11,145 bases of DNA from an uncultured Clostridiaceae bacterium (lineage in GTDB: Bacteria > Bacillota > Clostridia > TANB77 > CAG-508). The DNA lies in NCBI GenBank assembly GCA_905198755.1, contig CAJKDR010000027.1, forward strand, positions 1 through 11,145, read 5' to 3'. Position numbers and translations under genes: made by a program. The notes beneath the pieces were generated by a model, which was not told the origin of the DNA, did not search any database, and saw nothing but the letters and a program-made list of their open reading frames with translations. Shown piece by piece: positions 1 through 7,009 of this stretch; the first letter of the stretch is position 1, and each line of letters starts with the position of its first letter.

Positions 1-29
1 AGAGTATATATTAGACAAAGGAGAAAAAT

Positions 30-1142
30 ATGATAACTACAATAAAGTTTAAAGATATAATCAAATATCTAGCTATAACAACTGGAATAATAGTAATAGT
101 TGTTTTTATAGCTAGATATTTTTTAAATAAAAAAGAAATAAGTAAAAATGAAAAGCAAGATAATTCAATAAAAAAACATACTTTAATATCTTGTATAAAT
201 ATTTCGATTCCAATTTCAAAAACAGTTCAAAATTCAAATAATAATAGTACAGAAGAAAAGATAGAAAGAAACAGTAAATCTACTTCTAGAAGTGGATTAG
301 TTAGAATATTAAATCTAGAATTACCAGATATAAATAGCAATGAAGAAATAACTACAGAAGAAGATGTAAAACCAACACAAGAAGAACAGGAAAAACAAGA
401 AAAAATAGAAGTAAAAGATACATATACAAATCAATATAAAGGAGTAAAGGTTAAAAATTTAACAGACAATATAAAATTAACAGAAAGCATACTTAAGCCA
501 GATTATACTGTAAGAAATAAAAAGAATATAATAATTTATCATACACACACATGTGAAAGCTACACACAGACATCTAAAAACACCTATAAAGCAACAGGAA
601 ATTATAGAACTACAGATCTTAATTATTCAGTTGTAAAAGTTGGAGATGAATTAGCGGAAGAATTAAAAAAACGAGGATTTAATGTGGTTCATGATAATAC
701 AAAACATGACTATCCAGCATACACTGGTTCATATTCTAGATCATTGGAAACAGTAGAAAAACTGTTAAAAGATAATAAAAATACTGACATTCTAATAGAT
801 TTACATCGTGATGCTGTTGGAAGTAAGGGAGCATATGCTCCAACAGTTGAAATAAATGGAGAAAAAGTTGCACAATTAATGTTTGTAATAGGAACAAATG
901 ATGGAGGAGGAAAACATCCAAATTGGAAGAATAACTTAAAATTTGCAGTAAAAGTGCAACAAAAAGCAAATGAAATGTATCCAGGATTATTCAGAGCAAT
1001 AAATTTAAGAAGTGCTACATTTAATCAAAAAGTAGCAAATGCGGCAACAATATTAGAAGTAGGAGCAACAGGTAACACATTAGAAGAAGCAGAAGCAAGT
1101 ATGAAATACTTTTCTGAAGTATTGAATAAAGTATTAGAATAA
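30..1142 (+). CDS. spoIIP: Stage II sporulation protein P (SpoIIP), peptidoglycan hydrolase
   Basis: SpoIIP is known as a membrane-anchored amidase/endopeptidase that works with SpoIID and SpoIIM to degrade septal peptidoglycan while the mother cell engulfs the forespore. The 370-residue product has one hydrophobic segment (about residues 10-31) followed by positively charged residues, so the C-terminal part should lie outside the cytoplasm. A low-complexity Glu/Lys/Asn/Ser linker (about 35-135) leads to the catalytic domain (about 160-370). There the motif IIIYHTHTCESY carries H171 and E176, IDLHRDA carries H259, and ILEVGA carries E343; this is the His-Glu-His plus catalytic Glu layout of zinc amidases. 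The start is supported by GGAG at 20-23, six bases before ATG. Any promoter lies outside the window. The gene converges on the pyrE-like gene and ends before a shared terminator. The linker is rather long, but nothing looks broken. Confidence 0.93.
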   Translation: MITTIKFKDIIKYLAITTGIIVIVVFIARYFLNKKEISKNEKQDNSIKKHTLISCINISIPISKTVQNSNNNSTEEKIERNSKSTSRSGLVRILNLELPDINSNEEITTEEDVKPTQEEQEKQEKIEVKDTYTNQYKGVKVKNLTDNIKLTESILKPDYTVRNKKNIIIYHTHTCESYTQTSKNTYKATGNYRTTDLNYSVVKVGDELAEELKKRGFNVVHDNTKHDYPAYTGSYSRSLETVEKLLKDNKNTDILIDLHRDAVGSKGAYAPTVEINGEKVAQLMFVIGTNDGGGKHPNWKNNLKFAVKVQQKANEMYPGLFRAINLRSATFNQKVANAATILEVGATGNTLEEAEASMKYFSEVLNKVLE

Positions 1143-1261
1143 ACAGTAGCGATTCTTATGCAATTAGAAGATAAAAATGTGATAAAAGTTGAAGAAATTT
1201 CTAAAGAAGAGTTCTTGGAATTTTATGAAATAATTTAATAAAATGAAGTATAATAGCAAGC

Positions 1262-1289
1262 AAAAAAGCGAGGAATCCTCGCTTTTTTT
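1262..1289. terminator. Bidirectional intrinsic terminator between spoIIP and the pyrE-like gene
   Basis: A perfect 12-bp stem pairs AAAAAAGCGAGG (1262-1273) with CCTCGCTTTTTT (1277-1288) around the loop AAT. The plus-strand transcript ends in seven U and the minus-strand transcript in six U, so the site can stop both converging genes. It starts about 120 bases after the spoIIP stop and about 12 bases beyond the pyrE-like stop. Confidence 0.93.
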
Positions 1290-1301
1290 GTTACATTATA
1301 T

Positions 1302-2159
1302 TTAATTAATTCCATATAGATTACCATCAATTAACAATTTAGCTCTCTTGGCAGTCTTTTCATCAGAATTCAAAGAATTTTCTAAAAAGTCGGGATGATT
1401 AATTAAAAAGTTTTTCATGGTTTCATCAGGATTATCAAAAAAGCTGTTTAACATTTCTTGCTGAGAAGTTGCGATAACACCCATTTGAACTGCTTTTTCA
1501 AATAATGTTTTATCAACTTGAACTAAGCTTAATGGTAATATTCCATGTTCTTTAATTTTTTCAGTTCCACCTTGCATTCTATCTACAACAACACAAGACC
1601 AACACATTTTTCCTCCTAAATTTTCAATAGCAGGAATCCAAGCTCTAATATAACTAGACGCAACAGTTACCAAATCAGCAACATGTAAAACTTTTTTATT
1701 GTTAATATTATCTAATTTACTAGTTGTTTCAAAATTACAATCAGAAACAACAGCACTTAAATCTTTGTAAATAGAAATATGTGGTTTATTAAGTAAATGA
1801 GCAACAATATTTGAAAAGAACCAATCTCTACGTTCACCACCAGAGACATAATCAATCTCATCAATATCAATATTTGATTTTATTGAATCTATCATTGTAT
1901 CAATAACGTTTTTGTATATTTCATTAGTTTGATATTGATTTAAAACCTTTTCAAATACATTCTTAGGTAAAGCCATTTTATCAGACAATTGTTCATCTAT
2001 AAAAGAAAGCAAAGATTTAGCATCATCTTCATTACCATATATAAAATGAGTATTAATAAAATATGGACCTATTTTTCCAGAAGTATACCAAAAAGGTTTA
2101 TTTTCATCACAAAATTTAATAGCATTAGTTTTAAATAAATATGAAATAACATCAGACAT
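1302..2159 (-). CDS. pyrE: Orotate phosphoribosyltransferase-like protein (divergent PyrE)
   Basis: Probably converts orotate and PRPP to orotidine 5'-phosphate, the substrate of the PyrF encoded nearby. The N-terminus (KPFWYTSGKIGPYFINTHF, residues 21-39) matches the OPRT pattern of an aromatic-rich substrate region followed by SGK/R-x-x-P-Y-(Y/F)-I-(D/N). VSGGERRDWFFSNIVA (105-120) matches the GGERRD region, and KVLHVADLVTVASSYIRAW (156-174) sits where the PRPP-binding loop should be. At 285 residues it is longer than typical bacterial OPRT (about 210-230), with extra sequence around 43-100 and a C-terminal helical extension (about 235-285). The PRPP loop lacks the usual Gly (TVASS rather than TxGGS), and no clear K-x-H-G catalytic loop is visible. 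GGAGG (minus strand, 2169-2173) lies nine bases before the start. It is transcribed divergently from pyrCFKD. The pyrimidine context supports OPRT; a different phosphoribosyltransferase or a regulatory role remains possible. Confidence 0.75.
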   Translation of the reverse strand: MSDVISYLFKTNAIKFCDENKPFWYTSGKIGPYFINTHFIYGNEDDAKSLLSFIDEQLSDKMALPKNVFEKVLNQYQTNEIYKNVIDTMIDSIKSNIDIDEIDYVSGGERRDWFFSNIVAHLLNKPHISIYKDLSAVVSDCNFETTSKLDNINNKKVLHVADLVTVASSYIRAWIPAIENLGGKMCWSCVVVDRMQGGTEKIKEHGILPLSLVQVDKTLFEKAVQMGVIATSQQEMLNSFFDNPDETMKNFLINHPDFLENSLNSDEKTAKRAKLLIDGNLYGIN

Positions 2160-2226
2160 AATTTATTACCTCCATAATTAATTTTCTTAAGTATATATTA
2201 AAAACAATCAAAAGTCTATAAAATAA

Positions 2227-2232
2227 ATTATA
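2227..2232 (-). promoter_or_regulatory. Possible -10 element for the pyrE-like gene
   Basis: The minus strand reads TATAAT here, about 68 bases upstream of the pyrE-like start codon. No convincing -35 hexamer lies at the right distance, and exact TATAAT matches are common in such AT-rich DNA, so this is only a candidate. Confidence 0.25.
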
Positions 2233-2298
2233 ATTTGTATAATTATTATCGTTCCATCTTACATCACTATGTTGCTAATTAGATATAAATAATTTTAA

Positions 2299-2335
2299 AT
2301 ATTATCTTGCATATTAAATGAAAGAATGATAATAT
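2299..2335. repeat. Inverted repeat flanking the pyrC promoter (candidate operator)
   Basis: ATATTATC (2299-2306) is the exact reverse complement of GATAATAT (2328-2335), with a 21-base gap. The left arm abuts the -35 hexamer and the right arm overlaps the extended -10 of the pyrC promoter. A related TTATTATC lies at 2243-2250. The position would suit a repressor acting on the operon, but the arms are AT-rich and could be chance. Confidence 0.35.
2307..2335 (+). promoter_or_regulatory. Sigma-A-type promoter of the pyrCFKD operon
   Basis: TTGCAT (2307-2312) is followed after 17 bases by TAATAT (2330-2335). A TGA triplet directly before it (2327-2329) forms an extended -10. Transcription would start near 2342, leaving a leader of only about 24 bases before the pyrC ATG, just enough for GGAGG (2353-2357). 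A leader this short has no room for a PyrR-binding attenuator. Confidence 0.65.
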
Positions 2336-2365
2336 ACGATTAGAATTTTATAGGAGGAAAATATA

Positions 2366-3640
2366 ATGTCAATTTTATTAAAAAATGGAACTTTAATTGA
2401 TTATAAGAATTCGATTTTTGACAAACGTGATATTTTTATTGAAGATAATAAAATTACAGAAATTTCAAATGAAATTTCAAAAAGTGCAGATAAAATCATT
2501 GACTGTACTAATCTTTATATTATGCCTGGAATGATAGATATGCATTGTCATTTAAGAGAACCTGGATTTGAATATAAAGAAACAATAGAAACTGGAAGCA
2601 AAAGCGCTGTCGCTGGAGGTTTTACTACTATTTGTCCTATGCCAAATACTAAACCAACTCCTGATAGTGCTATTATTTTACAAGAAATAATAGAAAAATC
2701 AAAACAAGATGCGGTTTGTAACATATTGCCATACTCATCTGTTACAAAAGGTGAGAAAGGTGAAGAGTTAGTAGATTTTGAGAAAATGAAAAATGCAGGT
2801 GCAATAGCTTTTTCTGATGATGGTATACCAGTTACTAATTCTAAAATTATGAGAGAAGCAATTATAAAAGCTGATAAATTAAATACTTTTGTGGCATCAC
2901 ATTGCGAAGAAAAATCAGTTGCAGCAGGTGCGATTAACGCTGGAAAAATTGCAGAAGAATTAGAAGTAGAAGGTGTTCTTCCAGAAGCAGAAGAAATAAT
3001 GGCCGCACGAGAAATAGTTATTTCTGAGACTAATAATGTTAGAGCACATATATGTCATATAAGTACAAAAACAACTAAAAATATGGTAAGGGATGCTAAA
3101 AAGAGAAATGTAAAAATTACTTGTGAAACATGTCCTCATTATTTTACTTTCACAGTAGATGAGGTTTTGAAAAATGGCACAAATGCTAAAATGAATCCAC
3201 CTTTAAGAGAAGAAAAGGATAGATTGGCTATAATTGAAGGCCTAAAAGAAGAAACAATTGATTGCATAGTAACAGATCATGCACCACACAGTAAAGAAGA
3301 AAAACAAAGAGAACTAGCCAAGGCACCAAATGGAATTATAGGATTCGAAACAGCATTATCAGCTGAAATTATGAATTTGGTAGACAATGAAAATATTACT
3401 TATTTAGATTTAGTAAAATTAACCTCATATAATCCAGCTAAATTATTAAAAATAGATAGAGGAATAATAGAAGAAGGAAAAATAGCAGATATAACAATAT
3501 TTGACCCAAATGAAGAATATGTTTATTTGAAAGAAAATATTGTATCAAAAGCTAAAAATACACCATTTATAGATAAAAAATTAAAAGGAAAAGTTAAGTA
3601 TACTATTGTAAATGGAAAAATAGTATATCCATTTATATAA
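2366..3640 (+). CDS. pyrC: Dihydroorotase (PyrC, class I)
   Basis: Catalyses the reversible ring closure of carbamoyl-aspartate to dihydroorotate, the third step of UMP synthesis, in the cytoplasm. The 424-residue length is normal for class I (single-function bacterial) dihydroorotases. Metal-site motifs are intact: DMHCHLREPG gives H60 and H62, FSDDG gives the Asp ligand near 151-152, SHCEE gives H179, CHIST gives H231, and VTDHAPH gives the catalytic D304. MNPPLR (275-280) is the usual substrate-binding segment. GGAGG lies eight bases before the ATG. It is the first gene of an operon with pyrF 21 bases downstream. All key residues are present, so an active enzyme is expected. The adjacent OPRT, OMP decarboxylase and DHODH genes rule out the related hydantoinase or allantoinase assignments. 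Confidence 0.97.
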   Translation: MSILLKNGTLIDYKNSIFDKRDIFIEDNKITEISNEISKSADKIIDCTNLYIMPGMIDMHCHLREPGFEYKETIETGSKSAVAGGFTTICPMPNTKPTPDSAIILQEIIEKSKQDAVCNILPYSSVTKGEKGEELVDFEKMKNAGAIAFSDDGIPVTNSKIMREAIIKADKLNTFVASHCEEKSVAAGAINAGKIAEELEVEGVLPEAEEIMAAREIVISETNNVRAHICHISTKTTKNMVRDAKKRNVKITCETCPHYFTFTVDEVLKNGTNAKMNPPLREEKDRLAIIEGLKEETIDCIVTDHAPHSKEEKQRELAKAPNGIIGFETALSAEIMNLVDNENITYLDLVKLTSYNPAKLLKIDRGIIEEGKIADITIFDPNEEYVYLKENIVSKAKNTPFIDKKLKGKVKYTIVNGKIVYPFI

Positions 3641-3661
3641 TTAAAAATAAAGGAGAAAAAC

Positions 3662-4591
3662 ATGAATGCAATAGATAATTTAATAGAAAAAATCAAAGAA
3701 ACTAATAGTCCAATAGTGATGGGATTAGATCCAAGATATGAAATGATACCTGAAATTGTTAGAAAAAAATATACTAATGATTTAGAAGGAATATCAAAAG
3801 CAATATTAGAATATAACAAAGAATTAATAGATAACACATATGATATAATTCCAGCAATAAAACCTCAGTTAGCATTTTATGAAATGTTTGGAATAGAGGG
3901 AATGAAAGCTTTTAAGGAAACATGTGAATATGCAAAAGAAAAAGGAATGATAGTAATTGCAGATGCTAAAAGAGGAGATATAGGATCAACAGCAAAAGGA
4001 TATTCAAATGCATATCTAGGAAAAACAACAATAGGAAAAGAGGAGATTGAAGTATTTAAAAATATAGATTTTTTAACAGTTAATCCATATATGGGAGTAG
4101 ATAGCATAAAACCTTTTATGGAAGACTGTATCAAATATGATAAGGGAATTTTTGTATTAGTAAAAACATCAAATCCTTCTTCTGGGGAGTTACAAGATTT
4201 AAAATTAGAAAATGGACAAACAGTATATGAACATGTAGCAGAACTTGTTGAAGAATGGGGAAAAGAAATAAGAGGAAAATATAATTATAGTAGTGTAGCA
4301 GCAGTTGTTGGTGCAACATATCCCAAGCAATTAGAAGAAATAAGAAAAAAAGCACCGCATACATATTTTTTAATACCAGGATATGGAGCACAAGGAGGTA
4401 AAGCAGAAGATATAGCTTTAGGATTTGATGCAAATGGATTAGGTGGAATTGTAAATGCTTCAAGGAGCTTAATGTGTGCATATAAAGCAGAAGAATGGAA
4501 AGAAAAATATTCAGAAGAAGAATATGGAAAAGCTACTAGAGCAGAAGCAATAAAAATGAAGGATGAGTTAAATAGAGCAATTAATAAATAA
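3662..4591 (+). CDS. pyrF: Orotidine 5'-phosphate decarboxylase (PyrF, type 2)
   Basis: Decarboxylates OMP to UMP, the last step of de novo pyrimidine synthesis. The 309-residue product has the longer type 2 architecture, compared with about 230-240 residues for the Bacillus/E. coli type. GLDPR (21-25) and AIKPQ (65-69, with K68) are followed by the catalytic DAKRGDIGSTA segment (101-111), which supplies the alternating Asp-Lys-Asp charges D101, K103 and D106. Near the C-terminus, LIPGYGAQGG and GIVNASRSL form the phosphate-binding end of the TIM barrel. GGAG (3652-3655) lies six bases before ATG. It sits between pyrC and pyrK with gaps of about 20 bases, so co-transcription and probably coordinated translation are expected. 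Nothing is truncated. Confidence 0.96.
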   Translation: MNAIDNLIEKIKETNSPIVMGLDPRYEMIPEIVRKKYTNDLEGISKAILEYNKELIDNTYDIIPAIKPQLAFYEMFGIEGMKAFKETCEYAKEKGMIVIADAKRGDIGSTAKGYSNAYLGKTTIGKEEIEVFKNIDFLTVNPYMGVDSIKPFMEDCIKYDKGIFVLVKTSNPSSGELQDLKLENGQTVYEHVAELVEEWGKEIRGKYNYSSVAAVVGATYPKQLEEIRKKAPHTYFLIPGYGAQGGKAEDIALGFDANGLGGIVNASRSLMCAYKAEEWKEKYSEEEYGKATRAEAIKMKDELNRAINK

Positions 4592-4615
4592 ATGTAAAAG
4601 GAGATGAAATATAAA

Positions 4616-5407
4616 ATGCCAAAGCAAGTTTTTGCAAAACTAGTAAAAAAAGAAAAATTATTAGATGGATTATATAAATTTTCATTAGAGACAAAAGAAA
4701 TTGTAGATATAGTAAAGCCAGGAAATTTTATAGAAATAAGAATTAATGAAAATTTAGATCCATTTTTAAGAAGACCAATTAGTATATACAATATAGAAAA
4801 AGAAAAAGGCATAATAGAAATAATATTTCAAGTAAAAGGAAAAGGGACAGAGTTATTATCAAAAAAGCAAGAAGGAGATTTTATAGATATAATTGGACCA
4901 TTGGGAAATGGAGTGTTTAAATTTGAAAAACATAAAAATATAGCAGTCATTGGCGGTGGAATAGGGATTTTTCCGCTTTATGAATTAACAAAAGAAGCAA
5001 AAGAATTAAACTTAAATATAGATACATATATTGGTTTTAGAAATAAAGAACTAGTAGTTCTTGAAAAAGAATTTGAGAACACATCAAACAACTTAACAAT
5101 AACAACAGATGATGGAAGCTATAAAAACAAAGGATTTGCAATAGATTACTTAAAAGAAAATTTAAAAACAAAAAAAGTAGATTGTATTTATACATGTGGA
5201 CCATTACCTATGATAAAAGCAGTAAAAGCACTTGCAAAAGAAAATAACATAGAATGTCAAATATCATTAGAAGAAAAAATGGGATGTGGATTAGGAGTGT
5301 GCTTAGGTTGTGCAGTAAAAACAGCAGAATCATCAAAAGAAGATCCGCAATATGTGCATGTATGCAAGGATGGACCAGTATTTGAATCAAAAACAGTAGA
5401 AATCTAA
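4616..5407 (+). CDS. pyrK: Dihydroorotate dehydrogenase B electron transfer subunit (PyrK)
   Basis: PyrK passes electrons from the PyrD flavin to NAD+ through a [2Fe-2S] cluster and FAD, forming the PyrD2-PyrK2 class 1B enzyme. Counting from the ATG at 4616 (263 aa), the FAD-binding RRPIS lies at about 52-56, the nucleotide-binding GGGIG at 113-117 and CGP at 194-196. The cluster cysteines are C224, C229, C232 and C250 in the C-x4-C-x2-C-x17-C pattern. An in-frame ATG at 4604 would add four residues (MKYK), but it directly touches the GGAG at 4600-4603, leaving no spacer. The ATG at 4616 lies 12 bases beyond, longer than the 5-9 seen elsewhere in the window but more plausible. The gene sits between pyrF and its partner pyrD, 19 bases upstream of the latter. 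Confidence 0.94.
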   Translation: MPKQVFAKLVKKEKLLDGLYKFSLETKEIVDIVKPGNFIEIRINENLDPFLRRPISIYNIEKEKGIIEIIFQVKGKGTELLSKKQEGDFIDIIGPLGNGVFKFEKHKNIAVIGGGIGIFPLYELTKEAKELNLNIDTYIGFRNKELVVLEKEFENTSNNLTITTDDGSYKNKGFAIDYLKENLKTKKVDCIYTCGPLPMIKAVKALAKENNIECQISLEEKMGCGLGVCLGCAVKTAESSKEDPQYVHVCKDGPVFESKTVEI

Positions 5408-5426
5408 ATTATAAGGAGAAAAAAAT

Positions 5427-6335
5427 ATGAATACAAAGATTAATTTTGCAGGAATTGAAATGAAAAATCCTGTTACAGTTGCTTCTGGGACATTTGGGTA
5501 TGGTAGAGAATTTGCGGATTTTTTCGATTTAGGAAAACTTGGAGCTATAATAACAAAAGGAACATCATTAAAACCAAGATCAGGAAACAAACCATCAAGA
5601 GTATATGAAACAGCAAGTGGAATGTTAAATAGTATAGGTTTGCAAAATCCAGGTGTAGAATATTTTGCAAAATTTGATTTACCATTTCTAAAAAAGTTTG
5701 ATACAAAAATAATTGTAAATGCATGTGGAAGTACAATAGATGAATATGTAGAATTATGCAAAATACTAAATACATTAGATATAGATGGAGTAGAATTGAA
5801 TCTATCTTGTCCAAATGTTAAAGCTGGATGCTTGGCTTTTGGAACGACATATGAGGGTGTAAAAGAAGTAACGTCAGCAGTAAGAAAAGTATTAGATAAA
5901 CCACTAATAGTAAAATTAACACCTAATGTAACAGATATTACTCAAACAGCAAAAGGAGCAGAGCATGGAGGAGCAGATGCAATATCCTTAATAAATACCC
6001 TATTAGGTATGAAAATAGATGTAAACACAAGAAAACCAGTTCTAGCAAACAATACAGGAGGTTTATCAGGACCAGCAATAAAACCAGTAGCTGTAAGAAT
6101 GGTATATCAAGCCGCACAAGCAGTAAAAATACCAATCATGGGACTTGGAGGAATAATGAATGGTGAAGATGCAATAGAATTTATGTTAGCAGGAGCTTCA
6201 ACAATATCAATAGGATGCGGAAATTTTGTTGATCCATATACAAGTGTGAAAACTGTAGAGGGTATAGAAGAATATATGAAAAGACATAATATAGAAGATA
6301 TAAATGATATTATTGGTAAAGTAGAGATGAATTAA
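5427..6335 (+). CDS. pyrD: Dihydroorotate dehydrogenase catalytic subunit, class 1B (PyrD)
   Basis: Oxidises dihydroorotate to orotate using FMN, the fourth step of UMP synthesis. The 302-residue length and the upstream pyrK mark it as the NAD-linked class 1B enzyme rather than the membrane-bound quinone-linked class 2. NPVTVASGTFGYG (14-26) and TKGTS (43-47) begin the FMN site. NLSCPNVK (125-132) carries the catalytic base C128, where class 2 has Ser. K163 lies in IVKLTPN; NTGGLSGPAIKP (209-220) and GLGGIMNGEDA (239-249) form the FMN phosphate-binding side. GGAG (5415-5418) is eight bases before ATG. It is the last gene of the pyr operon. No convincing hairpin plus U-tract follows it before the next gene's promoter at 6405, so some read-through into the PemK-like gene is possible. 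Confidence 0.96.
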   Translation: MNTKINFAGIEMKNPVTVASGTFGYGREFADFFDLGKLGAIITKGTSLKPRSGNKPSRVYETASGMLNSIGLQNPGVEYFAKFDLPFLKKFDTKIIVNACGSTIDEYVELCKILNTLDIDGVELNLSCPNVKAGCLAFGTTYEGVKEVTSAVRKVLDKPLIVKLTPNVTDITQTAKGAEHGGADAISLINTLLGMKIDVNTRKPVLANNTGGLSGPAIKPVAVRMVYQAAQAVKIPIMGLGGIMNGEDAIEFMLAGASTISIGCGNFVDPYTSVKTVEGIEEYMKRHNIEDINDIIGKVEMN

Positions 6336-6404
6336 AAATAAAACAATATAATACAAGATAAAAAAACATAACATATAATTTGTTTATCATGTCATAAAAA
6401 AATG

Positions 6405-6433
6405 TTGACTTATTAACAAAAGTACTGTAAAAT
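6405..6433 (+). promoter_or_regulatory. Sigma-A-type promoter of the PemK/MazF-like gene
   Basis: TTGACT (6405-6410) and TAAAAT (6428-6433) are separated by 17 bases. The predicted start near 6440 falls just before GGAGG (6441-6445), so the mRNA would have a leader of only about 13 bases. Confidence 0.7.
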
Positions 6434-6441
6434 AATTACAG
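6425..6441. repeat. Palindrome over the -10 of the PemK-like gene (candidate operator)
   Basis: CTGTAA (6425-6430) and TTACAG (6436-6441) are perfect inverted halves around AATAA. The palindrome covers the whole -10 hexamer and the likely transcription start, and its last base is the first G of the Shine-Dalgarno. This is a classic place for a repressor to block RNA polymerase. No regulator gene is adjacent, so the binding protein is unknown. Confidence 0.5.
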
Positions 6442-6452
6442 GAGGAAATACA

Positions 6453-6965
6453 ATGAGTAATGAAGAATTTTTAAAATATATTTTGAAATACGGAGATATT
6501 AGACCGGTAGAAGAAGCTTTTGAAAAATTTCCAGTAGAAGAGGAAGAACATAAAGGCAGAATAGACGCATATGTTGCAGAAAACAAAGAAGAATATAATT
6601 ATAGAAACGATTATAAGATTGGTGACATTGTATATGTAAGAAAGTATAAATATAAAAATGGAAATGATGGAAAAAATCATTTATTTGTAATAGTAGCAGA
6701 AAATAATTTAGCAATACCAATAGAGTATTTTGGAATGTTAATATCTTCAAAAATTGAAAAGGTAAAATATGAAGAAAACAAATTTTTACCTAAAGATGAT
6801 AAAAATAATTTAAATCTTGATAGTATAGTGAAAACAGATATAATATATAAAATTGAGCATAAAAATATTTCTTACAAAATTGGAAAAATAGATAACGATA
6901 GAATAGAAGAATACAAGGCTAACCATATAGAAATAATAGAAGAAAAATTAAAACGTAAAAACTAA
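6453..6965 (+). CDS. PemK/MazF-like protein, toxin-antitoxin-type, orphan
   Basis: Family members are usually sequence-specific mRNA endoribonucleases that act as type II toxins; whether this one is active is not shown. Residues about 55-165 fit the PemK/MazF fold: KIGDIVYVRKY opens the first strand, HLFVIV the next, IPIEYFGMLISS follows, and NLDSIVKTDIIYKIEHKNISYKIGKI resembles the MazF pattern of Ser-Val, Asp-x-Ile and Ile-Gly. The canonical Arg-Pro after the first loop is replaced by NHLF. An acidic N-terminal extension (1-50), predicted largely helical, precedes the fold and is absent from minimal MazF proteins of about 110 residues. No antitoxin ORF lies directly upstream or downstream. 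GGAGG (6441-6445) is seven bases before ATG, and the gene has its own promoter with an overlapping palindrome. A domesticated or self-inhibited member is possible. Confidence 0.68.
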   Translation: MSNEEFLKYILKYGDIRPVEEAFEKFPVEEEEHKGRIDAYVAENKEEYNYRNDYKIGDIVYVRKYKYKNGNDGKNHLFVIVAENNLAIPIEYFGMLISSKIEKVKYEENKFLPKDDKNNLNLDSIVKTDIIYKIEHKNISYKIGKIDNDRIEEYKANHIEIIEEKLKRKN

Positions 6966-6974
6966 TAAAACTAC

Positions 6975-7003
6975 TTGATTTTTATAATGATTTATAGTAA
7001 AAT
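6975..7003 (+). promoter_or_regulatory. Sigma-A-type promoter of rpsO
   Basis: TTGATT (6975-6980) and TAAAAT (6998-7003) are 17 bases apart, predicting a start near 7010. The start would fall in the 10-base palindrome TTGTTAACAA (7008-7017). This leaves a leader of about 90 bases before rpsO, which holds the structure described separately. Confidence 0.6.
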
Positions 7004-7009
7004 AACATT

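Noticed and set aside
2238..2243. TATAAT on the plus strand as an alternative pyrC promoter
   Set aside because: No -35-like sequence lies 16-18 bases upstream; the TTGCAT/TAATAT pair nearer pyrC is better spaced and has an extended -10.
4604..4618. ATG at 4604 as the PyrK start
   Set aside because: It directly abuts the GGAG with no spacer, so the ribosome could hardly use both; the in-frame ATG at 4616 fits better, although its 12-base spacer is long.
3523..4812. Several open frames of 85-175 codons on the minus strand across pyrC, pyrF and pyrK
   Set aside because: They overlap clearly conserved genes in antisense, are rich in Leu/Ile/Phe/Ser as expected from reverse-reading AT-rich purine-biased DNA, and lack recognisable motifs or ribosome binding sites.
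6336..6404. Terminator after pyrD
   Set aside because: Short AT-rich inverted matches such as TTTAT/ATAAA near 6383-6398 are present, but no stable stem followed by a U-tract is visible on the plus strand.
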